Below, one piece after another: positions 1 to 4,861 of a stretch of DNA of 25,540 nt (its first letter is position 1; the number at the start of each line of letters is the position of its first letter). This DNA comes from a virus: positions 1-25,540 of the IMG/VR virus record IMGVR_UViG_3300025889_000860; one strand, given 5' to 3'. The notes under the pieces were generated by a model. That model ran no database searches. It was not told the origin of the DNA and saw nothing but the letters and a program-made list of their open reading frames with translations. Made by a program: the position numbers and the translations under genes.

Positions 1-5
1 AAGTT

Positions 6-413
6 ATGAACAGAAATGAATTAGTTAAAAAAGCGTTAGAATCAGGAATTACTAAAGCGAACACTATGAAGAGTGTAGTGTTAGAAGAAATGTTAAAAGG
101 GATGGAAGTGAAAGAAACAGGTAAACGAGGACGCCCCATTAATATTAATAGTGTAAGACAACAACGGTTAAAAGAATTAGAAGAAAAAAGAAATAATGGT
201 GAGTTAAAAAGAGGACGCCCCGTTAATAGTAATAGTAATAGACAGAAAAGGTTAGTAGAATTAGAAATGAAAAGAGTGAATGGTGAGTTACGAAAAGGAC
301 GACCAGTGAATGAAAATAGTGTTAGACAATTAAGGTTGAAAGATTTAGAAGAAAGACGTTTGAATGGAACACTTAAATTAGGTCGACCAAAAATGATTAA
401 GACAGAAGAGTAA
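6..413 (+). CDS. AT-hook-like repeat DNA-binding protein (135 aa)
   Basis: Small, very basic protein. After an N-terminal segment (residues 1-38) come four GRP cores at residues 42-44, 70-72, 98-100 and 126-128, exactly 28 residues apart. Each is preceded by K/R and followed by a linker of the form N-S-x-R-Q-x-R-L-x-x-L-E-x-x-R-x-N-G-E-L. An R-G-R-P core is the hallmark of AT-hooks, which bind the minor groove of A+T-rich DNA; the linkers look helical and charged. At DNA level this is an 84-bp tandem repeat. I infer a phage DNA-binding or nucleoid/transcription-modulating protein. The target is unknown. The start follows AAGTT, the same context as the genes at 899 and 3782, but only five upstream bases are visible, so an extension cannot be excluded. 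Confidence 0.75.
   Translation: MNRNELVKKALESGITKANTMKSVVLEEMLKGMEVKETGKRGRPININSVRQQRLKELEEKRNNGELKRGRPVNSNSNRQKRLVELEMKRVNGELRKGRPVNENSVRQLRLKDLEERRLNGTLKLGRPKMIKTEE
129..389 (+). repeat. 84-bp tandem coding repeat (GRP units)
   Basis: GRP codons begin at 129, 213, 297 and 381, an exact 84-bp period inside the AT-hook-like gene. This gives three full units plus a terminal core. The units are diverged at both nucleotide and protein level but keep identical length, so they are an old duplication under length constraint rather than a fresh slippage array. Confidence 0.8.
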
Positions 414-432
414 GTAATTAGTTAAACTAGAA

Positions 433-465
433 ACACCGGAACTCGAGTAATCGAGTTTTCGGTGT
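433..465 (+). other. Stem-loop with GTAA (GNRA-type) loop
   Basis: ACACCG (433-438) pairs with CGGTGT (460-465), and AACTCGA (440-446) pairs with TCGAGTT (451-457). They are separated by a G versus TT internal irregularity and capped by a GTAA tetraloop, a GNRA class loop in RNA. It lies 20 nt after the stop of the AT-hook gene and just before the ATG at 468. No U tract follows, so it is not a textbook intrinsic terminator. It may cap an mRNA 3' end, act as a processing site or shade the downstream start. Confidence 0.6.
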
Positions 466-467
466 CG

Positions 468-617
468 ATGAGAGTGGATGAATTTATACAACAGAATAAA
501 GAGCGGATTTTGAATATTGATGGCAATATAGAAGATGGCAATCTTACCATCATGGGAGATAACGGTTTAGAGTTTTATTATTTCGAAAACGGAATTATAA
601 TAGGATCAAGAAAATGA
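468..617 (+). CDS. Small hypothetical protein (49 aa)
   Basis: Open frame from ATG 468 to TGA 615-617, beginning MRVDEFIQQNKERI. The product is acidic and polar, with a D/N/G-rich middle and a short hydrophobic C-terminal strand (FYYFENGIIIGSRK). No family is recognised. It starts three bases after the stem-loop at 433-465, and its stop overlaps a possible 18-codon frame (ATGA). Its length and protein-like composition in an otherwise packed gene row support a real gene, but there is no motif to confirm it. Confidence 0.5.
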   Translation: MRVDEFIQQNKERILNIDGNIEDGNLTIMGDNGLEFYYFENGIIIGSRK

Positions 618-670
618 AAACAACAGGATTAGGTCATATGGTATACGGTACATATATAGTACGGGAATAG
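614..670 (+). CDS. Possible 18-aa peptide
   Basis: ATG at 614 overlaps the preceding TGA (ATGA), the overlap style used by clear genes in this window. The frame encodes MKTTGLGHMVYGTYIVRE and then TAG. The only supports are the overlap and plausible residues. It runs into a stretch packed with 6-bp palindromes, so the open frame may be incidental to a non-coding element. Confidence 0.25.
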   Translation: MKTTGLGHMVYGTYIVRE

Positions 671-775
671 TATTACCTAGGTACCACGTGCGTTGATATC
701 AATATACGCGGGATAGCAGGATTAAGGGACTTAGAGTAAAAGCCAGCCTCGAAAATACCCCTCTCAATCGACCCC

Positions 776-791
776 ATATATAATTATATAT
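776..791. repeat. 16-bp perfect palindrome
   Basis: ATATATAATTATATAT is a perfect inverted repeat with no loop. It sits between the GC-richer block and the start of the gene at 899. Such sites can bind dimeric regulators or extrude as cruciforms. In A+T-rich DNA a chance origin is also possible. Confidence 0.6.
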
Positions 792-854
792 TTCCATTTT
801 ACACATCCTTATAAACAATCATGAAATCCAAAATCTCTCTTTTTAAAAAATTTT

Positions 855-883
855 TTGGTATCGACAAAATATATATGTATATT
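855..883 (+). promoter_or_regulatory. Possible sigma70-type promoter
   Basis: TTGGTA (855-860) and TATATT (878-883) are separated by 17 bases. They match TTGACA at 4 of 6 positions and TATAAT at 5 of 6. Transcription would start near 890, only about 9 nt before the ATG at 899, and would serve the run of small genes 899-1746. The A+T-rich background makes false positives likely. Confidence 0.3.
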
Positions 884-898
884 TAAAGAAAACAAGTT

Positions 899-1189
899 AT
901 GAGACTAACACGAGAACAAAAGAAAGAAAAAGCCGTTGAAGATCTAATCAACCAGATGTTTATCATAGCAGGCCATGATGTTAGATTTGAAGACATTAAA
1001 ACGCGCCAAGATAATTGGTTTCAACAATATACAATGACCATGGCTCAAAATGATGAGTGGAAAGAATGGGGTAAACAATACCTCCAAAAGAACTTACGTA
1101 CTAAAGCCAAAGCAGCAGAAATGGAAATGCAATGGTTTAGTTTAAACTATGGATTAAAGTTTTCAGATTGGCCAGATAAATCAGAATAA
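899..1189 (+). CDS. Conserved T4-like phage small protein (96 aa)
   Basis: Hydrophilic, charged, predominantly helical protein starting MRLTREQKKEKAVEDLINQM. It has a tryptophan-rich middle and end (DNWFQQYT, DEWKEWGKQYL, NYGLKFSDWPDK). The pattern resembles small uncharacterised proteins of marine T4-like phages; I know no assigned function. The start follows AAGAAAACAAGTT, an A-rich leader without Shine-Dalgarno, with a promoter-like sequence just upstream. One base after its stop begins the next small gene, so 899-1746 looks like one transcription unit. Confidence 0.75.
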   Translation: MRLTREQKKEKAVEDLINQMFIIAGHDVRFEDIKTRQDNWFQQYTMTMAQNDEWKEWGKQYLQKNLRTKAKAAEMEMQWFSLNYGLKFSDWPDKSE

Positions 1190-1190
1190 G

Positions 1191-1310
1191 ATGGGAATAC
1201 TACAAGATAAAGTCAATAGTCTAAAAAAAGACCCTTGGTATAAGAAATTAAGAAGGTGGCTAAAGTTTAAATTATGGCTATGGAAACACAAACTCAATAA
1301 CCCAAAATGA
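1191..1310 (+). CDS. Small basic protein (39 aa)
   Basis: ATG 1191 to TGA 1308-1310. The product is strongly basic and tryptophan-rich, with a run KKLRRWLKFKLWLWKHKL that could form an amphipathic or membrane-surface helix. It sits one base after the preceding stop, and its own stop overlaps the next ATG as ATGA, which argues for translational coupling with the membrane protein downstream. No family recognised. A lysis accessory or membrane-active peptide is possible, but that is inference from composition alone. Confidence 0.55.
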   Translation: MGILQDKVNSLKKDPWYKKLRRWLKFKLWLWKHKLNNPK

Positions 1311-1555
1311 AATACCCAATTATATTTTTAAGTGCTTTAATAATTGAAATTTGTTCTACCTTTTACATAAATTATGTAGCAGATAAAAATCCTATTGGTA
1401 TGATAATATTTGCAGCTATAGGACCATTTTTAGGTTTACCCTTTGCCGGTTATATGGTTGAATCTAAATTATGGAGTGAACGTATCAAAATGGCATTTGC
1501 TTTATCCTTAGGTTATATAGTAGGGTGCTTAATAGTTTTAAAATTAATAAAATGA
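1307..1555 (+). CDS. Small integral membrane protein (82 aa, ~3 TM)
   Basis: Mostly hydrophobic, with segments at about residues 2-20, 30-50 and 62-80 separated by short polar loops. No cleavable signal peptide is evident. The start overlaps the previous stop (ATGA), and its stop overlaps the next start (ATGA at 1552). I do not recognise a family. Size and topology are compatible with a holin-like protein, but no lysis enzyme is adjacent, so this remains a hypothetical inner-membrane protein. Confidence 0.65.
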   Translation: MKYPIIFLSALIIEICSTFYINYVADKNPIGMIIFAAIGPFLGLPFAGYMVESKLWSERIKMAFALSLGYIVGCLIVLKLIK

Positions 1556-1746
1556 GTGAAAAAAATTCATCAAACGGATTTGGATTCGGAACAGTTCTAT
1601 TCTTAATCTTTTTAATCCTAAAATTAACTAATTATATTGATTGGAGTTGGTGGTGGGTCACTTCCCCACTATGGATCCCAGTTGCTATAATTATGTTTAT
1701 ATCAGGAATAGCCGTAATTTCTTACTACAACAAAACCAAGAAATAA
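1552..1746 (+). CDS. Transmembrane Fragile-X-F-like small protein (64 aa)
   Basis: Start chosen at ATG 1552, which overlaps the previous TGA; an upstream ATG at 1525 would add nine residues inside the preceding gene. The protein begins MSEKNSSNGFGFGTVLFLIF and continues with LKLTNYIDWSWWWVTSPLWI and a second hydrophobic helix. The pattern L-K-L-T-x-x-I-D-W-S-W-W-W-V-T-x-P-L-W-I is typical of the short phage and bacterial proteins labelled transmembrane Fragile-X-F (TMEM185-like). Two membrane segments flank the W-rich turn. Biochemical role unknown. Last gene of the 899-1746 overlapping set. Confidence 0.75.
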   Translation: MSEKNSSNGFGFGTVLFLIFLILKLTNYIDWSWWWVTSPLWIPVAIIMFISGIAVISYYNKTKK

Positions 1747-1786
1747 AAAAACTTGGTTCCCTTAAAAAAGGTTCGTTGGTTACTCA

Positions 1787-1795
1787 TATTTATAA
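1787..1795 (+). promoter_or_regulatory. TATTTATAA motif (candidate late promoter/leader)
   Basis: TATTTATAA followed by TCAAATAA, 20 nt before the ATG at 1816, in the 69-bp gap between genes. It is one of five intergenic copies in the window. It contains TATAATCA, close to the T4 late promoter core TATAAATA. Confidence 0.4.
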
Positions 1796-1815
1796 TCAAA
1801 TAAAAACTATAAATT

Positions 1816-2052
1816 ATGAGTGACATCAGACCAGAAATCGACAAATTAATTGAAGAACTTGAAACCCAGGGAATATCCCAAGATACAAGCCCTAATAATG
1901 TAGTAGGTTTAGGTGATTTAGTTGAATCTACTTTAACTAAAATGGGTATTACCCAAGAGCGTTATAAAGAATTTTTTGGACTTGAAGAATGTGGTTGTAC
2001 TAAACGTAAAAAATGGCTTAACGGTGTTTTAAGTTGGACTGTTAAAAAATAG
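1816..2052 (+). CDS. Phage small protein with C-terminal CGC-KRK-W motif (78 aa)
   Basis: Acidic N-terminal helix (residues 1-20), a linker, a middle segment V-G-L-G-D-L-V-E-S-T-L-T-K-M-G, and a C-terminus ECGCTKRKKWLN. Short phage proteins ending in CGC-x-x-R-K-x-x-L-N occur widely in marine myoviruses and have no known function. The paired cysteines could bind metal with a partner. It is preceded by the TATTTATAA motif and an A-rich leader. Confidence 0.7.
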   Translation: MSDIRPEIDKLIEELETQGISQDTSPNNVVGLGDLVESTLTKMGITQERYKEFFGLEECGCTKRKKWLNGVLSWTVKK

Positions 2053-2056
2053 TCCT

Positions 2057-2161
2057 ATGTTAAGAAACTTATTAGCTATCCCTTTTTATTTTATGTTAGG
2101 TTCATTAGCTATTATAGTTTGTGGTTTTATTTCTTTTTATGAAATTCTTACCCTTAAATAA
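2057..2161 (+). CDS. Single-TM micro-protein (34 aa)
   Basis: ATG 2057 to TAA 2159-2161. It encodes MLRNLLAIPFYFMLGSLAII followed by a second hydrophobic part and a short KL-type tail. One long membrane helix covers most of the protein. It starts four bases after the preceding stop, and its stop overlaps the next ATG (TAATG), matching the tight packing of neighbours. Function unknown. Confidence 0.5.
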   Translation: MLRNLLAIPFYFMLGSLAIIVCGFISFYEILTLK

Positions 2162-2508
2162 TGGCAGTATATACTTATGTTCAATTGTATGGTAGTGGGA
2201 CGTCAAGTCAAAACTTGACAGCCTCTACTACTTATCAATTTAAATTCTCAAACCCAAGTGGGTCTTCTTATTTCGTAATGGAAACTGCTCGTGACACAAA
2301 TGGTTTCTATACATCTGTTTCCCCTAACAATATTGATGGAGTTTTTATAGTTTCTTCCTCTATGAATTTTTCAACTTCATCTTACGTGGCAGGCTTTGAA
2401 GTTCCTGAAGGTGTCTCTGCTTTTAGGTTTACCCCAACTAATAATGTTACCGGAACTACTCTTTATTTAAGAGGAACTGGAATGTTTGATTTAACTATAA
2501 CTCCTTAA
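2161..2508 (+). CDS. Small beta-rich protein, probable virion or decoration component (115 aa)
   Basis: Composition is S/T/G/N-rich with alternating hydrophobic residues throughout, which predicts a small beta-sandwich. There are no cysteines, no signal peptide and no membrane segment. The C-terminal strand TTLYLRGTGMFDLTITP resembles edges of phage decoration or fibre modules. It sits among accessory small genes rather than in the main structural block, so a virion role is only inferred. It could also be a moron-type adhesion or decoration protein. It starts one base inside the previous stop. Confidence 0.55.
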   Translation: MAVYTYVQLYGSGTSSQNLTASTTYQFKFSNPSGSSYFVMETARDTNGFYTSVSPNNIDGVFIVSSSMNFSTSSYVAGFEVPEGVSAFRFTPTNNVTGTTLYLRGTGMFDLTITP

Positions 2509-2563
2509 ATTTTAATTTGGCCCTTAAACCTAGAGATAATATATTCAGGTTAAAATTAAGGTT

Positions 2564-2698
2564 ATGTTGAAAATTAAAGAAATCAAAATTTTACTGATAA
2601 TATCTTTATTTGTGGCGTTTGGCTTAACTGGACTAATAGGTTTTGCTTTTGCTGCTGGATGTGTTATTGGAGATTTAATTGTTGAGGAATTATTTTAA
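2564..2698 (+). CDS. Small membrane protein (44 aa)
   Basis: ATG 2564 to TAA 2696-2698. A basic N-terminus (MLKIKEIK) is followed by about 25 hydrophobic residues (ILLIISLFVAFGLTGLIGFA) and an acidic tail (DLIVEELF). This is a typical single-pass topology with N-in orientation by the positive-inside rule. No family recognised. The upstream gap 2509-2563 can form an imperfect stem (CCTTAA 2522-2527 with TTAAGG 2556-2561). Confidence 0.5.
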   Translation: MLKIKEIKILLIISLFVAFGLTGLIGFAFAAGCVIGDLIVEELF

Positions 2699-2707
2699 AT
2701 TAGTTAT

Positions 2708-2947
2708 ATGGAAAAGGAATATAAAAGATCAAAAAAAGTAACTACGGCGGATGGAACTGTAATGTTTACGTTTGACGGCAAATTACATAATTGGGAAGGG
2801 CCGGCGTTAATACCCCAAGGAAATACCAAGAAACGCGAGTATTATCTTAATGGGATTAAAATGAGTGAGTTAGAATGGAAGGCTGCTCTTAAAGGTAGAG
2901 AAGGTTTACCATGGTATAAGGGGTCGGGTGCTAAAGCTAGATTTTAA
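2708..2947 (+). CDS. MORN-like phage protein (79 aa)
   Basis: It contains T-F-D-G-K-L-H-N-W-E-G-P-A-L-I-P (about residues 21-37), followed by a second strand pair (REYYLNGIKMSELEW). The G-K-x-H-N-x-x-G-P-A core is the signature of MORN/YwqK-like beta-hairpin units, and the ending LPWYKGSGAKARF resembles small proteins of T4-like cyanophages. Function is unknown; such repeats usually mediate protein or membrane contacts. It starts nine bases after the previous stop, with ATTAGTTAT before the ATG. Confidence 0.7.
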   Translation: MEKEYKRSKKVTTADGTVMFTFDGKLHNWEGPALIPQGNTKKREYYLNGIKMSELEWKAALKGREGLPWYKGSGAKARF

Positions 2948-2956
2948 TATTTATAA
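2948..2956 (+). promoter_or_regulatory. TATTTATAA motif (candidate late promoter/leader)
   Basis: TATTTATAA followed by TAAATAA begins at the last base of the preceding stop codon, 35 nt before the ATG at 2992. A small hairpin, ACCCT (2963-2967) with AGGGT (2974-2978), lies between the motif and the gene. Confidence 0.4.
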
Positions 2957-2991
2957 TAAATAACCCTAATATAAGGGTATATAAGTATAGA

Positions 2992-3447
2992 ATGATGAAT
3001 TTGACAGGTGTGTTTGCATTATTTGGATTCCCTGAAGATAAAGATGATAAATGGGATAAACAACAGAAAGAATTAGAAGATTTTAAAGAATCTGCTTATT
3101 TCAAAATCGGCATGTTTAAAAAATTAATCAGAAATGGAACTTCATTTAAAAAACAAGTTGTAAAATTTCTTAGTAGCTCCGATGATAAACTTGATATTAA
3201 AGGAATAGATGAAGCTGGAGATTATATGATGTTTACTAGAGCTTATTTTTGGATTGAGGATTGTAAATTTAGAAGTAAAGAATGGAAAGAAGCTTTTTAT
3301 AATCATTCTGATGAAGAATTTATTAAGTTTATAAAATTATCAATTAATTATTTTGAGGTTTCTGAAGAATATGAGAAATGCGCTCATTTAAAGAAAGTAC
3401 AAAATCTTATAGAAAAGAACTTAAAAGTTCTTAATAAGGAAAAATAA
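2992..3447 (+). CDS. Hypothetical helical protein with UVR-like C-terminal motif (151 aa)
   Basis: Charged, helical protein. It begins MMNLTGVFALFGFPEDKDDK; ATG 2992 and ATG 2995 are both possible starts. The C-terminal part (about 120-145), E-V-S-E-E-Y-E-K-C-A-H-L-K-K-V-Q, resembles the UVR helix-turn-helix motif of UvrB/UvrC/McsA (E-E-Y-E-x-A-A-x-L-R), a protein-protein contact element. The central region is rich in aromatics with D/E. I know no defined function. It lies in the accessory block and is followed by a small hairpin and a long A+T-rich gap. Confidence 0.65.
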   Translation: MMNLTGVFALFGFPEDKDDKWDKQQKELEDFKESAYFKIGMFKKLIRNGTSFKKQVVKFLSSSDDKLDIKGIDEAGDYMMFTRAYFWIEDCKFRSKEWKEAFYNHSDEEFIKFIKLSINYFEVSEEYEKCAHLKKVQNLIEKNLKVLNKEK

Positions 3448-3461
3448 CTTGGCTTCCCAAG
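3448..3461 (+). terminator. Weak stem-loop after the 2992 gene
   Basis: CTTGG (3448-3452) pairs with CCAAG (3457-3461) around a CTTC loop, directly after the stop codon. The stem is only 5 bp, and the following bases are GAAAAATTTATT rather than a clean T tract, so termination is doubtful. Confidence 0.25.
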
Positions 3462-3468
3462 AAAAATT

Positions 3469-3570
3469 TATTATCTTCAATAATGTTATTATTTTATATA
3501 AAAAATTAAATATGAAAATTTAATAATAAAAAATATAATATAATAAAGATAAAAATAATAGAAGATAATA
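3469..3570. repeat. Inverted repeat bounding an almost pure A+T tract
   Basis: TATTATCTTC (3469-3478) and GAAGATAATA (3561-3570) are perfect 10-bp inverted arms. The 82 bases between them contain three G and no C by my count. No gene fits here. It may be a promoter/UP-like region, an easily melted site or a protein-binding tract upstream of the 3597 and 3782 genes. Confidence 0.5.
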
Positions 3571-3596
3571 TTAAATATTAAAAACCAAAAACCCTA

Positions 3597-3764
3597 ATGA
3601 GAAATAAAGAATTAGTTTTAAGACGACTAGAGTCTTTAGATGGAAAGATGAAAAGGATGAGAAATGCTCTAAATGAACGAAATATAGATGCTGCTCGTCA
3701 AATTTTGCAAGAATTACTTGAAGCAAGAGAAGATCTTCAAGCTATTATTGAACGAGAAAATTAA
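3597..3764 (+). CDS. Small coiled-coil protein (55 aa)
   Basis: ATG 3597 to TAA 3762-3764. Entirely charged and helical, MRNKELVLRRLESLDGKMKR onward, with heptad-like leucine spacing (LVLRRLESL, ILQELLEAREDLQAIIE). Similar short helical proteins occur in T4-like phages without assigned function. It probably dimerises or binds a partner through the coiled coil. It lies between the A+T-only tract and the HD-domain gene, 17 nt before the latter. Confidence 0.6.
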   Translation: MRNKELVLRRLESLDGKMKRMRNALNERNIDAARQILQELLEAREDLQAIIEREN

Positions 3765-3781
3765 TCCAAAATAAATAAGTT

Positions 3782-4576
3782 ATGAAATTAACCGCTGAAC
3801 AGATCCAAGATAATTGGAATGAATTAATGAAGTATATTGAGCAATATATTTCTGAACCCCGTAAAGAAAAACTTTTAGAATTTTATGATCAATATTCTGA
3901 ACGTTTAATGTTAATGCCCGCATCACATAAAAAAGAATATCATAATGCATTCCCAGGTGGTTATGTAGAGCATGTTTTGCGAGTTATTAGATGTTCTTTA
4001 AAACAATTACATTTATGGGCTAGTGAGGGAATGGATGACTCTACTTTCACTACTGAAGAATTAGTATTCTCAGCTTTAAATCATGATTTAGGTAAAATGG
4101 GTAATGAAGAAGAAGAATCATATATCCCTCAAACTGACCAATGGAGAAAAGATAAATTAGGAGAGGATTATATGTTTAATGAAAAAGTACCTTTCTCTTC
4201 AGTTCCTGACAGAACATTATATTTATTGCAGTCACACGGAATTTTTTATACTTTTAATGAAATGATAGCCATTCAAACCCATGATGGTTTATACGATGAG
4301 GGAAATAAAAAATATCTTATTTCATTTATTCCAGGACAAAAACCAAGAACTAGTTTACCTTATATTTTGCATCAAGCAGATTTAATGGCATCTCGTATTG
4401 AGTTTGAACGTGAATGGTTACCTAAGTTAAAAGAAGGTAAAAAATCCGTGGATAATAAAAAAGAAAATTTTACATTGGGGACAAAACCCAACACATCTAA
4501 AAAATTAACAACTAAAACTAAAGCTTTAGGTTCATTTAAAAGTGATGGTTTAAAAAACATGTTAGATAATTTATGA
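3782..4576 (+). CDS. HD-domain phosphohydrolase-like protein (264 aa)
   Basis: It shows the HD-superfamily metal-binding set: H64 in GGYVEHVLRV, H101-D102 in ALNHDLGKMG, H152 and H167 as further histidines, and D200 in HQADLMASRIE. HD proteins hydrolyse phosphate esters, including nucleotides, cyclic nucleotides and (p)ppGpp; the substrate cannot be told from sequence. The C-terminal 50 residues are lysine- and serine-rich and probably disordered. The ATG follows AAATAAGTT, and its stop overlaps the next ATG (ATGA). Candidate roles are nucleotide-pool control or removal of host signalling nucleotides. Confidence 0.8.
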   Translation: MKLTAEQIQDNWNELMKYIEQYISEPRKEKLLEFYDQYSERLMLMPASHKKEYHNAFPGGYVEHVLRVIRCSLKQLHLWASEGMDDSTFTTEELVFSALNHDLGKMGNEEEESYIPQTDQWRKDKLGEDYMFNEKVPFSSVPDRTLYLLQSHGIFYTFNEMIAIQTHDGLYDEGNKKYLISFIPGQKPRTSLPYILHQADLMASRIEFEREWLPKLKEGKKSVDNKKENFTLGTKPNTSKKLTTKTKALGSFKSDGLKNMLDNL

Positions 4577-4860
4577 TAGGCTTAATAATTACAATTTGTA
4601 TTTTAGCAGTATTAGTCGTGATTCTTGGATTCACGACTTTTAATCTTCTAAGAAAAAATGAGAAACAAGAAGATATAGTAGCAGGATATTTAATTTATCT
4701 TGATCGTATATCTCGTACAATCGAAATCTCAGACAAAAAATTAAAAGAACTTGATCGAGGTGGTGTATTTCAAGCGGATGATGAAGTTGGGGTTATATTT
4801 AAATCAATTCTCCAAATTCAAGATATCCTCAATGAATTCAACCTTAGAAAGTTCAATTAA
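4573..4860 (+). CDS. Single-TM phage protein with cytoplasmic helical domain (95 aa)
   Basis: Residues 2-26 form one hydrophobic helix (GLIITICILAVLVVILGFTT), followed by about 65 charged helical residues ending RGGVFQADDEVGVIFKSILQ and a final helix. The pattern resembles membrane-anchored small proteins that T4-like phages carry near gene 55; function unknown. The start overlaps the HD gene by four bases, and the stop is one base before the late sigma start, so the three are probably co-expressed. A perfect 8-bp hairpin lies inside it (4614-4638). Confidence 0.65.
   Translation: MIGLIITICILAVLVVILGFTTFNLLRKNEKQEDIVAGYLIYLDRISRTIEISDKKLKELDRGGVFQADDEVGVIFKSILQIQDILNEFNLRKFN
4614..4638 (+). 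other. 8-bp perfect stem-loop upstream of the late sigma gene
   Basis: AGTCGTGA (4614-4621) pairs with TCACGACT (4631-4638) around a 9-nt loop, within the transmembrane-helix codons of the 4573 gene. It has a higher G+C stem than its surroundings. It could be an mRNA processing or stability element for the downstream gp55-like gene, or chance. Confidence 0.45.
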
Positions 4861-4861
4861 A

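Larger units (their letters stand above)
671..898. other. Non-coding, palindrome-bearing regulatory stretch
   Basis: About 230 bases without a convincing gene. It has a less A+T-rich part (about 671-775) carrying overlapping palindromes CCTAGG (676-681), GGTACC (680-685), CACGTG (685-690) and TTGATATCAA (693-702). A 16-bp perfect palindrome follows at 776-791, then an A+T-rich run ending in a promoter-like sequence. I looked for a tRNA fold here and did not find a T-arm. A 21-codon frame, MKSKISLFKKFFGIDKIYMYI, runs 821-886 but is weakly supported. Best read as a control region or an unrecognised structured RNA. Confidence 0.45.

Noticed and set aside
6-413. CRISPR-like array suggested by the regular 84-bp period
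   Set aside because: The repeats are in-frame codons of one protein with diverged DNA units; there are no identical repeats with unique spacers.
640-780. tRNA gene in the G+C-richer intergenic stretch
   Set aside because: No 7-bp acceptor stem with matching D, anticodon and T arms and no GTTCRA T-loop could be found on either strand.
1641-1823. 60-codon frame on the + strand
   Set aside because: It overlaps most of the Fragile-X-F-like membrane gene in another frame and runs into the start of the 1816 gene; its peptide has no family-like pattern.
2503-2563. Stem-loop as a terminator after the 2161 gene
   Set aside because: CCTTAA/TTAAGG pairing needs a five-base bulge, the rest is A+T-only, and no T tract follows; too weak to list as a terminator.
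4751-4861. N-terminal extension of the late sigma factor from ATG 4751
   Set aside because: It would lie entirely within the upstream gene. ATG 4862 sits right after that gene's stop, and the family-like sequence begins there.
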